From positions 590,002 to 654,001 of the forward strand of contig VWYX01000285.1 in NCBI GenBank assembly GCA_013396525.1: 64,000 bases of DNA, read 5' to 3'. The translations under genes and the position numbers were made by a program. Under the pieces are notes generated by a model. That model worked only from the letters and a program-made list of their open reading frames with translations. It had not been told where the DNA came from and did not search any database. The DNA is from Chaetorhynchus papuensis (taxonomy: Eukaryota > Chordata > Aves > Passeriformes > Rhipiduridae). Positions 21,901-33,900 of this stretch are shown here, one piece after another (position 1 is the first letter of the stretch; each line of letters starts with the position of its first letter).

Positions 21901-24900
21901 TTTCTTAGTCTGGAATAGAAAACAAATTCTTTTTTAGTAATTATTTTGTGGATATTTTATGGGGGAGGGGGAAAAACCCCAACAGTGATGAAGCACGAGT
22001 ATGTTACTGGGAGCAGAATATACCTCATGCCCATCAGTATTGTCCAGAGCATTACAGCTTGAGTCATGTGGGGGTGGCTGAGAAGTCTGAGCCAAGTAGG
22101 CAGATACCTCTATTGGAGCCTGTTGAAATCAAACACAGAAGTTTTCTGCAGATACATTTTATACACACTTCCTAGTGGTCATGTGTATTTATGTCCACAT
22201 TGTGGGTTATGTTCAGTATCTGCTGATAGGGAGCAGGAAGATGGGGCTGCTCTTAAAGTCTGCCTGTTTTGTGGGTCATCTGTGAAGTGTTCCTGCAGTG
22301 TGTAAGGGTTTGTTTTCATGCAGGCCATCCACAAGCTGCCTTTCATTTCCCTATTTGAAAGAATAGTGCTGAGGACAGTCTCAGACCTGTAGGATTTTTA
22401 TCCTCTTCATGCCTGAAAGTTCAAGTGCTTTCAGATTATTGCAGCTGTAAAGGTTGCAGTGGCAGATACTTGGTGAATGCTTTGGCTGCACCTTCACAGA
22501 TTCTCTGATCTGAGTTTTATATGGTATATAAATAATATAATACCAGCTAAACATCATTCTTAACCTCAGATTATTACAGCTGAGGTATGTGCTTCTGCTG
22601 CTCTTCCCCTCTTGCTTATTTTCTGGGGTTTTAGCACACTGTAGGTTATGACACCTTTATCTCAAAAGTATAAATCTCAAAATGTAACTTAAAATTTGAA
22701 GCTGTTTACAATTGATTGAATTTATTGAAAAATGCAGACAAAATTGTGGACAAAGTAGGATTTCAGGAATATGTGGTACAACTATTAATTTTCAGTATAT
22801 GTCAAGTGATAGTTTATAAAATGCATGTAAAACATTTCTTTAAGGGGAGATGTCTTATTTTCTGATGCAGTTGGAGATGGTCAGGTATTTACAGCTATTA
22901 CCCACTGACTTTTATTAGCAATGTCCATTTATTTACATAGAGGGATTTAGTCTCAGGCTTGAGCTACCTGTTCAGTGTTGCTGTAAATTGCAGATGCAAA
23001 CATTTAAAGTCGCAAGAAAGTTAAAAGCATTTTGCTGACTGTCACAGTGTTGCTTGTTCCATAGAGATGTGACAGTGCCCTCTCTTGGCTTTTGAAAACA
23101 ATTTTATTTTTTTAAAAAGAAAATTATACTGAAATAACTTGTGAGGAGTACAATAAAGAGTAAAAATCTGTTGTCATTATTCTGATTTAATAGACTTAAA
23201 TGTAAGACACAGAAGAATGCAACAGTCTGTAGTGTTCATGTCAACCCCTTTATTGCTGTGCCCTTATTTTGAATGTAACTTTCAAAATGTACTTCCCTGC
23301 TTAATGTCTTTGTCCATTGTCAAAAGTTTCTGTACATAATCACGAGATTCCAGTGGTGCAGGGTTTCTATGAACGATTTGGGGTGAATCCAGATGTAGTC
23401 TGGCAGGTAAGAGGGGGTTTTAAGCACTGCCTGAGAAGTTCCTTTCTGTCAGCCCCGAGTGTTGCACGGCCGTTTGTTTGCAGAGCAGCCTGTCCATGCG
23501 ATCCAGCACGAGTCCTTGGAAGCTGCCCAGGATAAACTAATCAGAGAGCCCCCCCTGGTGTCCGAAAGTGTCCTCGGATATTAAATTTATATCAATCACA
23601 GGAAGTCTTGGCAATCAAGCTAGTCACTTTTTCCCTTCACATCTGGACATAAATTATTTTTTTGCTGCAAAGGTCACAGGAATCATGGGTAGGGCAGGGA
23701 ATGAGGGCCATAGAAAACATGGGAAAGGAAGAATAAAACTGTATTTCCACCTTTTTAGAAATGGTTATTTTTAAGTGACCTGGAATGATGCCAAACTATA
23801 CAACAGTGAGGGGTTTTTTTTCCTCCTTGAAGTTTACATTTGTTGCTGAATTAAATGTGGCTCTAAGATGCTTTGGTTTGGAACTTTTCATTCCATTAGA
23901 TCTGAGCTTGGCATTTATAAAAGAGCTTTCTCCTAGCTGCTGAGAACAATAACTTTTCTGCAGGAGGGGTTTAGAAGTCGAGCATGTTTCTGTACTTAAA
24001 GAGGCTTAACTGCACCTTTTTTCTCTTGGCATTACTTAATTTCCCCTGTTTTCCTTCTGTTTCCCCCTTCCAGCCGTGCTGCTGCTTTAGCCACGTGCTC
24101 TGAGCTCTCGCACAGCCAATGCTGCCATTTATTTTTGTACACTAAGTTTGCATCTCTTCAAGCATTTTCCGTTCTTAAATTCTTTGCTCTAAGAAATTAA
24201 GGAAATACTTCATTTTATGCTTCCCCCTCCCAAGTCTCCATCAAGTCTCTCAAACAAATGCTTAAGGAGGGGTTATAAAAACAAGCAGAACCTTTCCATT
24301 CAGTTCCCTGCCTTTCCTTGCTTCGGACAAGGGAACCAGTGTGCTGGAAGCTGCAGATCCTGAAGCCTGGAGTTTTGGGGTTGTGTTTTTTCCACACATG
24401 TAGGAAATAAAGATGGGATTGGTTTATATTTGTATGTACAGTAAAGAAAATACCAGAAACAGAAGCTTGAGGTGCATTCAGCATAAATGAATTTGTAAAA
24501 CCTTAATTGCTGTTGTTCCAAACTACTGCTGTGTTCTTACATGCTTGCTGTAATACAGATAGGTTCTCTGAGCTTGCTGATTATTTATTCAGTCATGTAG
24601 CTTATGCTCTCTTTAGACACAAAGTTGAATAAAATCATACATCAGGATCTGACAGCAGGAATTCTCATGCTGAGAATCCAAGATTAGGTCCAGAAATTTT
24701 ATTCTGTTATAACAATTACCTTCTGTGTCCCCTTTCAGACTTAAGGGGATCTCATTCTTATTTCTGCTGTTTATAACTCCCAGTTCCAAGATCTTTGCTA
24801 TCCTTATGCCAAATAAAATTGAGCAGGAGTTGCTTGAATGCTGCTTTGTGCAAACTCCTACATGGACAGAGGGATAACTGTTGGAATGGCTATTGAGTAT

Positions 24901-27900
24901 CCTGATTTTTTTCTTCTTCTTCTTTTAGATCTTTCAGGTTCAGAAGAGGTTTTTAAGCAGCAAATGCTTTTTCCACATTGCATTATAAATCATTAGATCT
25001 TTCCTGCAGTTTAATTAATTTGTCTTTGTGGGTTGGTTTGTCTTGAAAATACTCAGAGGGGTTTTTCTTAGCTTCTGAATCAGTTGTGTGATGTACTTTT
25101 AAGTAAACTTTCAAACTTCTGACATGATAGGTGTAAACGTGTTGTTTCAGTACACTGCAGCTATGAAGGGAAAGCAGAGCCCACCAGGTCTCCTTTCACT
25201 GCTGATTTCATTGCTGTTGTGAGTTCTGGTGCTCCAGAAGATGAGAGCAGTTTTCAAACGTTCTCACTGTGAGTGAGGTTTTAGGGCTGCTTGCTCACCT
25301 TGAAAGATGAGTGAAATGACTGTGTTATCAAACACATCTGGATGCTTTTAGAGGCACAAAGGAGGTTGCTGGGCTTACGTGTTACCAGTTTGAAAGATTA
25401 ATTAAAAAAGAAATCACGTATTTATTATTTTAATATTAACAGCATGGAAAAAAATTTTTCCAAGTAAGGTTTTTCTGTGACCTGTCAAAGCCTGAGCTCC
25501 TTGCAGCATTTGCATTGTTGTAATTGTAACTGAGTGCTCTGCAGCTTCTCTTTTGCTGTTTTCCCTTAATTAATTAAATGCAAGCTAGGAAACAGACTTT
25601 CTAGTGAATCTCATCTCCCTTACTTTAGTCTACCATGTGATTTCTTTATTTGTTAGTTTTTCACTAACACCTGTTTGGTACTGATACTCTTGAATTTCTC
25701 AAGTAGCATCATTCAAAAAAAATTGCTTCTGATTGAGTTATAAAGCCTCTTGCAAATAACTTTACTATTACAAACCTGTAAGCAAACCATATGTAGCTGC
25801 AGAAGCTGTCGGCTTTGACTCTGGTGGTTTGGTTTGGATTTTAATTTGACCCAAAGCCATTTTTACTGGACTGAATCCAGCTGTAATGTAATCCCCAGTT
25901 TCTCATCTGTATTCTTGAAGACTAATAGAATAGTAAAACCTTCTTAAAGATAACTTAAATGTGGTGTATAGTGTCCTCAGGGTAACTTGTGCACTAAAGC
26001 TGTTTTCTTTCCCACTCTGTAGAGGTATCTCATTAAGTGAGATACGCACTAGTGTCATTATTAAGTTTTCATGTGTTTCTCAGTTTTGATGCTAATCTTC
26101 ATGTGTGTGAATTTTTTTTTCCTTTGCAGCACCAATGTGGTTATGAATTATTCAGAAATAGAATCTAAGGTTCGAGAAGCAACCAATGACGATCCTTGGG
26201 GACCTTCAGGGCAACTCATGGGAGAGATTGCCAAGTAAGTGATAATTTGACTCAGTGATGAAGAAAAGAAAGGTACATTTTATATAAGAATGTGAAATTT
26301 GATGCTAAATCAACTCTGTGGTATTCAGACTGGTAATGCCGAAAAGTTGCTGTAACCAAAGTCTTAAGTTTCTTAATGTATAATCATAGAATGTATTGAA
26401 AACTGTCAAACAAAAAACAAAGCCCAGGTATTTTTTAAATTCTTGATTTTTCATTTATGTATCCTCAGAATTATTTCAATATAGCTGACTTTTCTGGAAT
26501 ATTTATTTTCAAAGCGCTTTCCTGTAACTTTTCCAAAAACAGCAAAACATGTCAAATTCTTCCTTGAGCTTTTTTTTCGTGTTAAAATCAGTTTGGAAGT
26601 TGCATGTTTGATTAGTGGCAGTGGTTATTAGGGTGTTATTATTCATATTCAACGTTATTTTCGTTACAAATTAGTGAATGTTCTTTTACTGCCTCAGATT
26701 TTGAGAATTACTCTTTTCCTTTGTAGTCATGGGATGTAAATGACTGATCTAGGAGTAAAAACAAGGACAGCTTTTTCCCTTTAATGTCATCCGATGTTCC
26801 TGGGCTTAGATCACTCCTGCCATCTACTGCCAGCCCCGAGCCTGAACAAGCTCTTGTGGCAAACCCGGGAAAACAACATTTCTGTGCTGCTTTTGTTCCG
26901 TTCTTTAGGGCCACGTTTATGTACGAGCAGTTTCCAGAACTCATGAACATGCTGTGGACTCGGATGCTGAAAGACAACAAAAAGAACTGGAGGAGAGTTT
27001 ATAAGGTGTGTAAGGATCAAGGCTTGGTGCTTGTGCAGTGTCCTGGTGGAGTTCTTGTTTGGATAATCCTACAGCACTGGCTCCACTAGCAACCTAGAAT
27101 TTCTTCCCTCTGTTTTATAATTCTGTTGGTGAAGTCAAAGGTGTCTTTCAAGTGCTGCATATGAAAAAACCCACAGAATTTCTGGGTTTAGAAGCATGTT
27201 TAAGATGCTACTTAATGAACACAACAGAGCAATTACATTTTGCTGCTATTCAGGTATTAGAGTAGCACTCACAGTTCGAATCTACCCAAAGGAGTTGTTA
27301 CAGAGCTCCGTGAGAAGGAGATGTTAAGTTACGGTGCTATCAGGAAAACATTTTTGAAGGAATTCGGAAATACCTGAAATAAAATGCAAACTACTCTTAA
27401 TTTTCTGCCAATTTGTAATGCTTTAAAAATTGTAGTTTAACTTTGAGTGGGCCAAATTTCCTTGCAAATCTTACATGACACTTTTATGTCCTGATTGTGT
27501 TTTGGAAAAGATCAGAGTCATTTGCATTCTTCTTGTCTTTGGTACAGAAACTTCTTGCTTGAGACTGTGTCGTGCTGCACTTAAAGTGGTGTTCAATGTT
27601 CACTGAATTATGCAAATATAACCTCATTTTTTAGAATTGATGTATTAGACTAGGTTATATTTTGTTTTTCTTGATGCCAGGATTGTAGCAAGACACAATT
27701 AATTCTAAAGCATGGTTTGTGCTTTTCACAGGTGCTTGATGTTTTGTAGTCATAGTAATTGTTTTCCCCGAAGTACAATAGAAATTAATATTTAATGCTA
27801 TCACACATAGCTATTTAATGTTATAAAGACTTCTTGGAATTGCTTATCAGGTTTGGATTGGTTGAAATAAAATGATAGTTCTAGCTGATAAAGGCACTAC

Positions 27901-30900
27901 TTCAGAGAAAGTGCGTTATTTTTTTCTAGATATAAATCCTCAACATAAAGAACTGAAATTAAAGTAGTATTTAAACTTCATTTGTTTTGTCACTTGTCTA
28001 AAATTGTCCTGCAATGCAGTTTTGTATATCCATTGAATCCTGCAGAAGGCTTCTTAAATTCCTGTATGAGTTACCTTTCAGTGAAAGCCACTGGAAAATT
28101 GTGAACAAAAGAGGCAAAAGAAAATGCTTCGTTTCACAGGTTAACTTTTTCTCTTAAATTGTTACTGCTTTATCTTAAAACAAGCAGTAGCTGATAAAGG
28201 TAACCACTTGTGATTTAGTAGTAACAAGCTAAAGTTTTAAAAATACAGTTTTGATAGTCTAAAGAGCAAAAGATCCATGTGAAGAAAAGATGGTTTTTTC
28301 CATGGGAACCATATAATAAGCATTAATTTAAAAAGGGAAAGTCTTATTATTTACTAATTTGGGGAGGGGAGGTAGGTTGGTGGTTTTTACAACAAAAAAA
28401 AGGTAGAGTTTTTGTTCATGCAATCATAAGGTGCTTTGTATTTTTATAGTCTTTGCTGCTCCTAGCTTACCTCATAAGGAACGGATCAGAGCGTGTTGTT
28501 ACAAGTGCCAGAGAACACATTTATGATTTGCGATCCCTGGAAAATTACCACTTTGTAGGTGAGCAATAGAAAAATCTTATAAGCAAATTAAAACAGTAGT
28601 TGGAGTTGTCAGTCACCTGAACCAGCTCAGAAGCTTCCCCAGTCTAATTAATATGTGACTGTTGCCAGTTGTGTGAAGAGTGCAGAATCCAAGACGTGGG
28701 GCCCTAGAGTATTAATTAGTGAAGACAAGAACTTGCAGAAAAGACTGGCTAATAACAACAGAACCAACACAACATGAGTGTTGGGGTTTATATTAAAATA
28801 TGCACTAGAGACTGGTCCCCTGTGGTGTCCGTAAAGGAATAGCTTTAATCATATGGGAAGAAAAGGTTAGAGCTCCAAAACACACACATCTGTTTGAAGC
28901 TGGGGTTTTTTCCTCCCACCAAATAATATTTACAGTGCAAAGGCAGCAAGGCCAGTGTGTGTTTTGAATGTGAAAAAGGCTGGAAAGAAGCACATTTAGC
29001 TTATAGTACTTCTCAACTGAAAGCAATTTTTCAAAAAATCAGTTTTGCCATGAGACTCAGATCTTGCAATGAAACTTGCAAAAACTATGCTAAAAAAACT
29101 GAGGGAAGAGGGTCATGTTTTGAGGGGTTAAAATTGTTCAAGTAGTGAATGAGTTCAGTCTCAGTCTTTGTTAATCTGTCTGATGTTTAAGTACAACATT
29201 CAGTTCAAACTCATTTATCTAAATTTTGTGGTAAAGTAATTGGTCCCTTTTAAACAAATGCAGTGGGCCTCAGTAGTCATGAAATCTTTGATTGCTGTGT
29301 TTATAGTTCAAATTTTTTTATCAGTTTGATGTTCGCTATTTCTGCCTCTTTCTTATTATTTTTCTTTTTTCCTCCCATCTTCCACCCATCATTTCTATCC
29401 TGCATCACCTGCACAGATGAGAATGGCAAAGACCAGGGGATAAACATCCGCCAGAAGGTAAAAGAAATGGTTGAGTTTGCTCAAGACGATGATCGGCTTC
29501 GGGAAGAGAGGAAGAAAGCAAAGAAGAACAAAGACAAATACATTGGGGTGTCCTCGGACAGTGTCGGAGGGTTCAGATACAGTGAGTACTGGCCTTCCTT
29601 GGGCAGTGATTGACAATGCACTTTTGCTTTCCCAAATGATACTATTTGGACCCTTGAAGGATATCTGTGCATTTTCTGCGTGTCTCCCGGGGTCTGTCAG
29701 ATCTGACTTTAAATGTAGGCACCAAGTACTCTGCTTTCTCCTTGCTCCCAGTCCCTGCCGTAGTGTGTAGCAGGGATCTGAGCTTGCCCTGGCTTTTCCA
29801 TCTGATATATCCCAGCATCCCATCCATAACTCAGCTGCCAGTCTGAGTAATCCTTGGGTGCTTTTAGTAAGCAATGAGTACCAAAGTCCCCATGGCACAA
29901 GGCTCTGGTTTGCTTGAATTGGTGAGTTCTTTGAGAAAAGGGTTTCCTGTAAGAGCTCAGCAGTAGCTGTGCAGGGCTTAAACTTCACCTGTTTGTGTCT
30001 GATGCTGTCTGGTTTTTTCCCTTTTCTTCTCTGTGAGCCTTCAACTTAGATCTGTTCCCACCTGGTTTTGACAGGTTGCTTCTCCATTCTCCCTTTTCCT
30101 CATATGTAGAGCAGTTGAAAACTTCCAAGGCAGGATAGTTCTTGTTTTATTACATTTCTTTAGGCTTTTGCTACCTGCTTGGAATTGTGGTGATTCTGTT
30201 TTTAGGAAATAGTTATGAGTCACTGTATTTGTACTTTGAGTACGTCCCTCTGTTCTTTCACTGAGCTTATCTTTTGACTTCTCTGTGCAGAGTCGTGATC
30301 TATCCTTGTAGGCTGGGTAGAAGCCTTTCTCTATGTGCTCTTTAGATATCATTCAGGTTTTTTAATTTAAAGGACTAGTTTTTGTCTTCTATTTAATTTT
30401 TGTGCTAAAGGTTTTTGAATTATTCCTTCATTTGCTGAGTAAAGTTAAAAAAACCCCCCTCTTTCTAGCAGCACTAAACAAACCCTTTCCCGGGTGAGAT
30501 TTCTAATCAAAAAGATTCTAGTTATTTAAATACAAAATGCTTGTATTCAGATTTTTCTTAATTTATTTTGTCCCGAAAATACTGAGCTCTTAGTTGGTGT
30601 CTATTTTAATTTTAAAATTGTGCAGGAAAACCCCTCTAAAGGAATCTGCATTAAAATGCTTGAGAGTCTGACATAAACTGAAATAAGGCCATTTTATTCT
30701 CGTGCAAAATTCAACAGCAGTACATTTCTGAGCAGTGTCTCCTTTTCCAAAGATAAAGATCTCAGTGAGTATCTCATGGATTTGTAGCAGATTCTCTGCT
30801 GGAAAAGTTTTATGGATCTAAGCAAATATCATTGGAGACTTGTACCTATGTCTTTGCTAAAAAAATACACCCTATATAATCTGATGTTATCAGACAGGTA

Positions 30901-33900
30901 GCATAAAAATTTTGCACCTTGTAGTGCTGGAATCCATTGGGGTTTTTTTTATTAAAATGGCTTAATTGAATACACCTTGAACATTACATGAGCTGCAATA
31001 TCATTTGTATGTAACTTGAAGTAGTGATTATTTCACTGTTCTTCCTTTCTGCTACTCAATTTTACTCAGCCTAAGTAAAAAAAAAAAATATTCACCAGTG
31101 TTTCACATTTTTAAAAGATGTACAAAAAATGGCTTCTTTCATGTGTGTGATAATCCAGAATATAAAATGTTTGCCTAAAAATGTTGTCTAGAAACTGAGC
31201 TGGTTTGGTTTGCTTTATACACCTATATTGTGAACAGAAGATCTGATACAAGATCACAGTACAAGTTAAAGTGTGCAGTGCTTCTGATAGTCAAGTCTCT
31301 GTTAAAATGTTGGTTTTTTCATTTGAATTAAACTCGAGTTGGCTGTGTGTGTATAAATAAACAAGACTTTAGAGTTTTAAACTTCCTTGATGGGATTGTA
31401 CAACAATGTGTATTTCAAGTAAAACTGGCAGCTGTTTGTAATCTAAGATACCAGTATGGAGGTCTAGAATACTAAACAAGAAGAAAAAATTTTTAGTTTC
31501 TTGATAATAGTAAAGATGTTCAGGGTATTCAGTGGCCCCTGAAAAGGTGAGTTGCTTTACTGCCTTTGCTTTTTCATCTCTTTTAAAAAGTTTTTTTTAA
31601 TTGCTAAGGAAAATGAAAAGTTATTATGCACATTCTTTCAATATTTTGGTGTTTCTGTGTATCAATGTCAGTGCATAAAACCCCCAGTGATTTACCTGTG
31701 ATCACACAGCTTGGCCAGGAATGGAATATCGTGCACTGTGTGGCTGTTGCAGAAGTGCCTCATCCCCTTCCTGATTAGCTGCTTCTGCAGCCAGGGCTGG
31801 TTGTGCCTCTGGTGCTTCTCCAGCCGAGTCCAGCAGCATCCTGATGTGCTGTGCATTGAGATTGTGCCGTTGTCATAAACAAAAGTCTTCGAATCTTCAT
31901 TCCTGCCACTTAATGATGGGCATTCCATCTGTGTTGGCTGTAATAGATTCAGCACTGAGGGAGCTTTCAGTTTGCTTTATAAACTTGTACAGCTTGGCAG
32001 GGGGGCTTGAGAGGGATTCCAGACAGACCACAGGCTTTTTTTTGGGAATCTAATAGTTCTTATCTTTGTCTTACCAGGTGAAAGATATGATCCTGAGCCC
32101 AAGTCCAAATGGGACGAAGAATGGGATAAAAAGTCAGCGTTCCCATTCAGTGATAAGTTAGGGGAGCTCAGTGACAAGATCGGCAGCACAATCGATGACA
32201 CCATCAGCAAGTTCCGAAGGAAAGACAGAGAAGACTCTCCAGAAAGGTGCAGGTACTGGAGTTATTTTAACCCGAATTTATCTGTGAGATTGCTCTAGAA
32301 ATCGAGAAAGTTGGGCATTGCTGAGTGTGAGTTACAATACTCTGCCATTCTTTGTGTCTGTAGGGAAGCATGTTTGGGTTCAGTACCTGCCTCCTGGGCT
32401 TCTGCAGGTCTCCCTGGCCTTGGGCAGCAGTGTGGCTCTGGCAGTAGTTCACTGCTCTTGGCTGCCTTCCATTACTGCTCCAGCTGCTGGCAAAGCAGGG
32501 AATTTGGCTGAAATTTCCTGAGCTTTTCCTTGCCTCAGCAATTCAGTGGTCATGTGCCAGTGTACTGAAGGCTGCCACTTAATGCTATGCACACTCTGCA
32601 TGCTGGAGTGCCAAGGAAGAAAATTGAAATTGCTTAGAGCTGCCTTGATGCAGTGCTGCTTGCCTGAGCTGATCTCAGGAAGAACAGCCCGCGGGTGGTT
32701 TCTTCTAAAACAAAAAAAAGTCAATTTCAGCTGAGGCTTTTCAAGAAAATTCTTGTATTTTACATCTGGTCATTAAATTTTTTCAGTAAGGGAGAAAATC
32801 TACCCTGCTTTGGCTACAGAATGAACTTTACATCTTCAACAGGTGCATTGAATTTAATTATCTGGAGATCAAGTTAGTACTTAACAGATTCTGAAACTGC
32901 TGTAAAGAAAGTGCTCAAGTATACTGAAATTATCCCCTTTTGGGAAAAAAACTTAAAATTCAAATTTGCACTGAGATTTGATTAATATTTGTTACAAGAA
33001 TATGTTTAGATAGTCACACATGTATATGAATATAAAAATACACATGCACACATCTGTCTGTTGTAAAGCAATTTTGTACAGAAACAAAATAATAATAATA
33101 ATGGTAGCATTTCTGGGGGAAAGCCCATGTGGTCTTCTTGCTGGGGCATTAATAAATCATTAAACTGGTATTCTTTGCACACATCAGGGTTCCCTCTTAG
33201 AACTTAATATCAATGGACTACAAAGAGAAGGGATCAGAAGAAAAGTAAACAATTTCACGTATAACAATGGTACATTTCTGTGGGCTTTTCTGTACTTACC
33301 TTTCAAAAGCAACTTGTCCCATGATGTCTGCAGAGCTCACCAGCCACGTTTCACATAGGGGATATACAGTAAACATTTTTTTTTAAATCTTACTTCCTTT
33401 GTTTTATTTCTTAATGGCTCCTGTCTCTTACTTGTACTGAATAAAGTCTTGTATTTTTCACTGGTGTAGGCAGTCCTTTCTGAAGTCTCATCTTTATCAG
33501 AAGCAGCTTATTTTGATGATTTCTCCACTGTACATCTCTACCCCAAGTAACACTGCTCTTTTTCTCTGGCTGATACTACATTTTTCATTTTTGCTTTGCT
33601 CTTGTAACCCTTGTCTCTTCTGTTTGTTTTTCCTCCTATTTTTTTTGTGTATGTCAGGTGGGGTATTTGTCTCAACATTTATAAAATTGATAAACTTGGG
33701 TCTCTAAATAAAAGGAGGCATTTTTGGGACATACATGAGCAAAGCCAGTCTGGTAGTTGCAGGTTATTCTGCTGTAAGAAGGAATCCAGGTTGCAGCATT
33801 TCAGCTTCTCTAGCATTGCTTCAAATTCCAACCTGGAATTTCCTTTTCTTGGCATGGGGATCAGATACCATGGAAGGGATTATATGCAAGGGTTTGAATG

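Larger units (their letters stand above)
905..26129 (+). other. CLINT1: CLINT1 intron 1 (25.2 kb)
   Basis: Long phase-2 intron with donor gtgagt and a polypyrimidine tract ending in tttgcag. The first few hundred bases are the tail of the CpG island. Inside are a fused pair of CR1 fragments (1855-2221), a GAT microsatellite, a hairpin (12689-12730) and a palindrome (15292-15317). The open frames are short and unmatched to any family I recognise. A long first intron is typical of vertebrate CLINT1 and usually holds enhancers. Confidence 0.93.
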
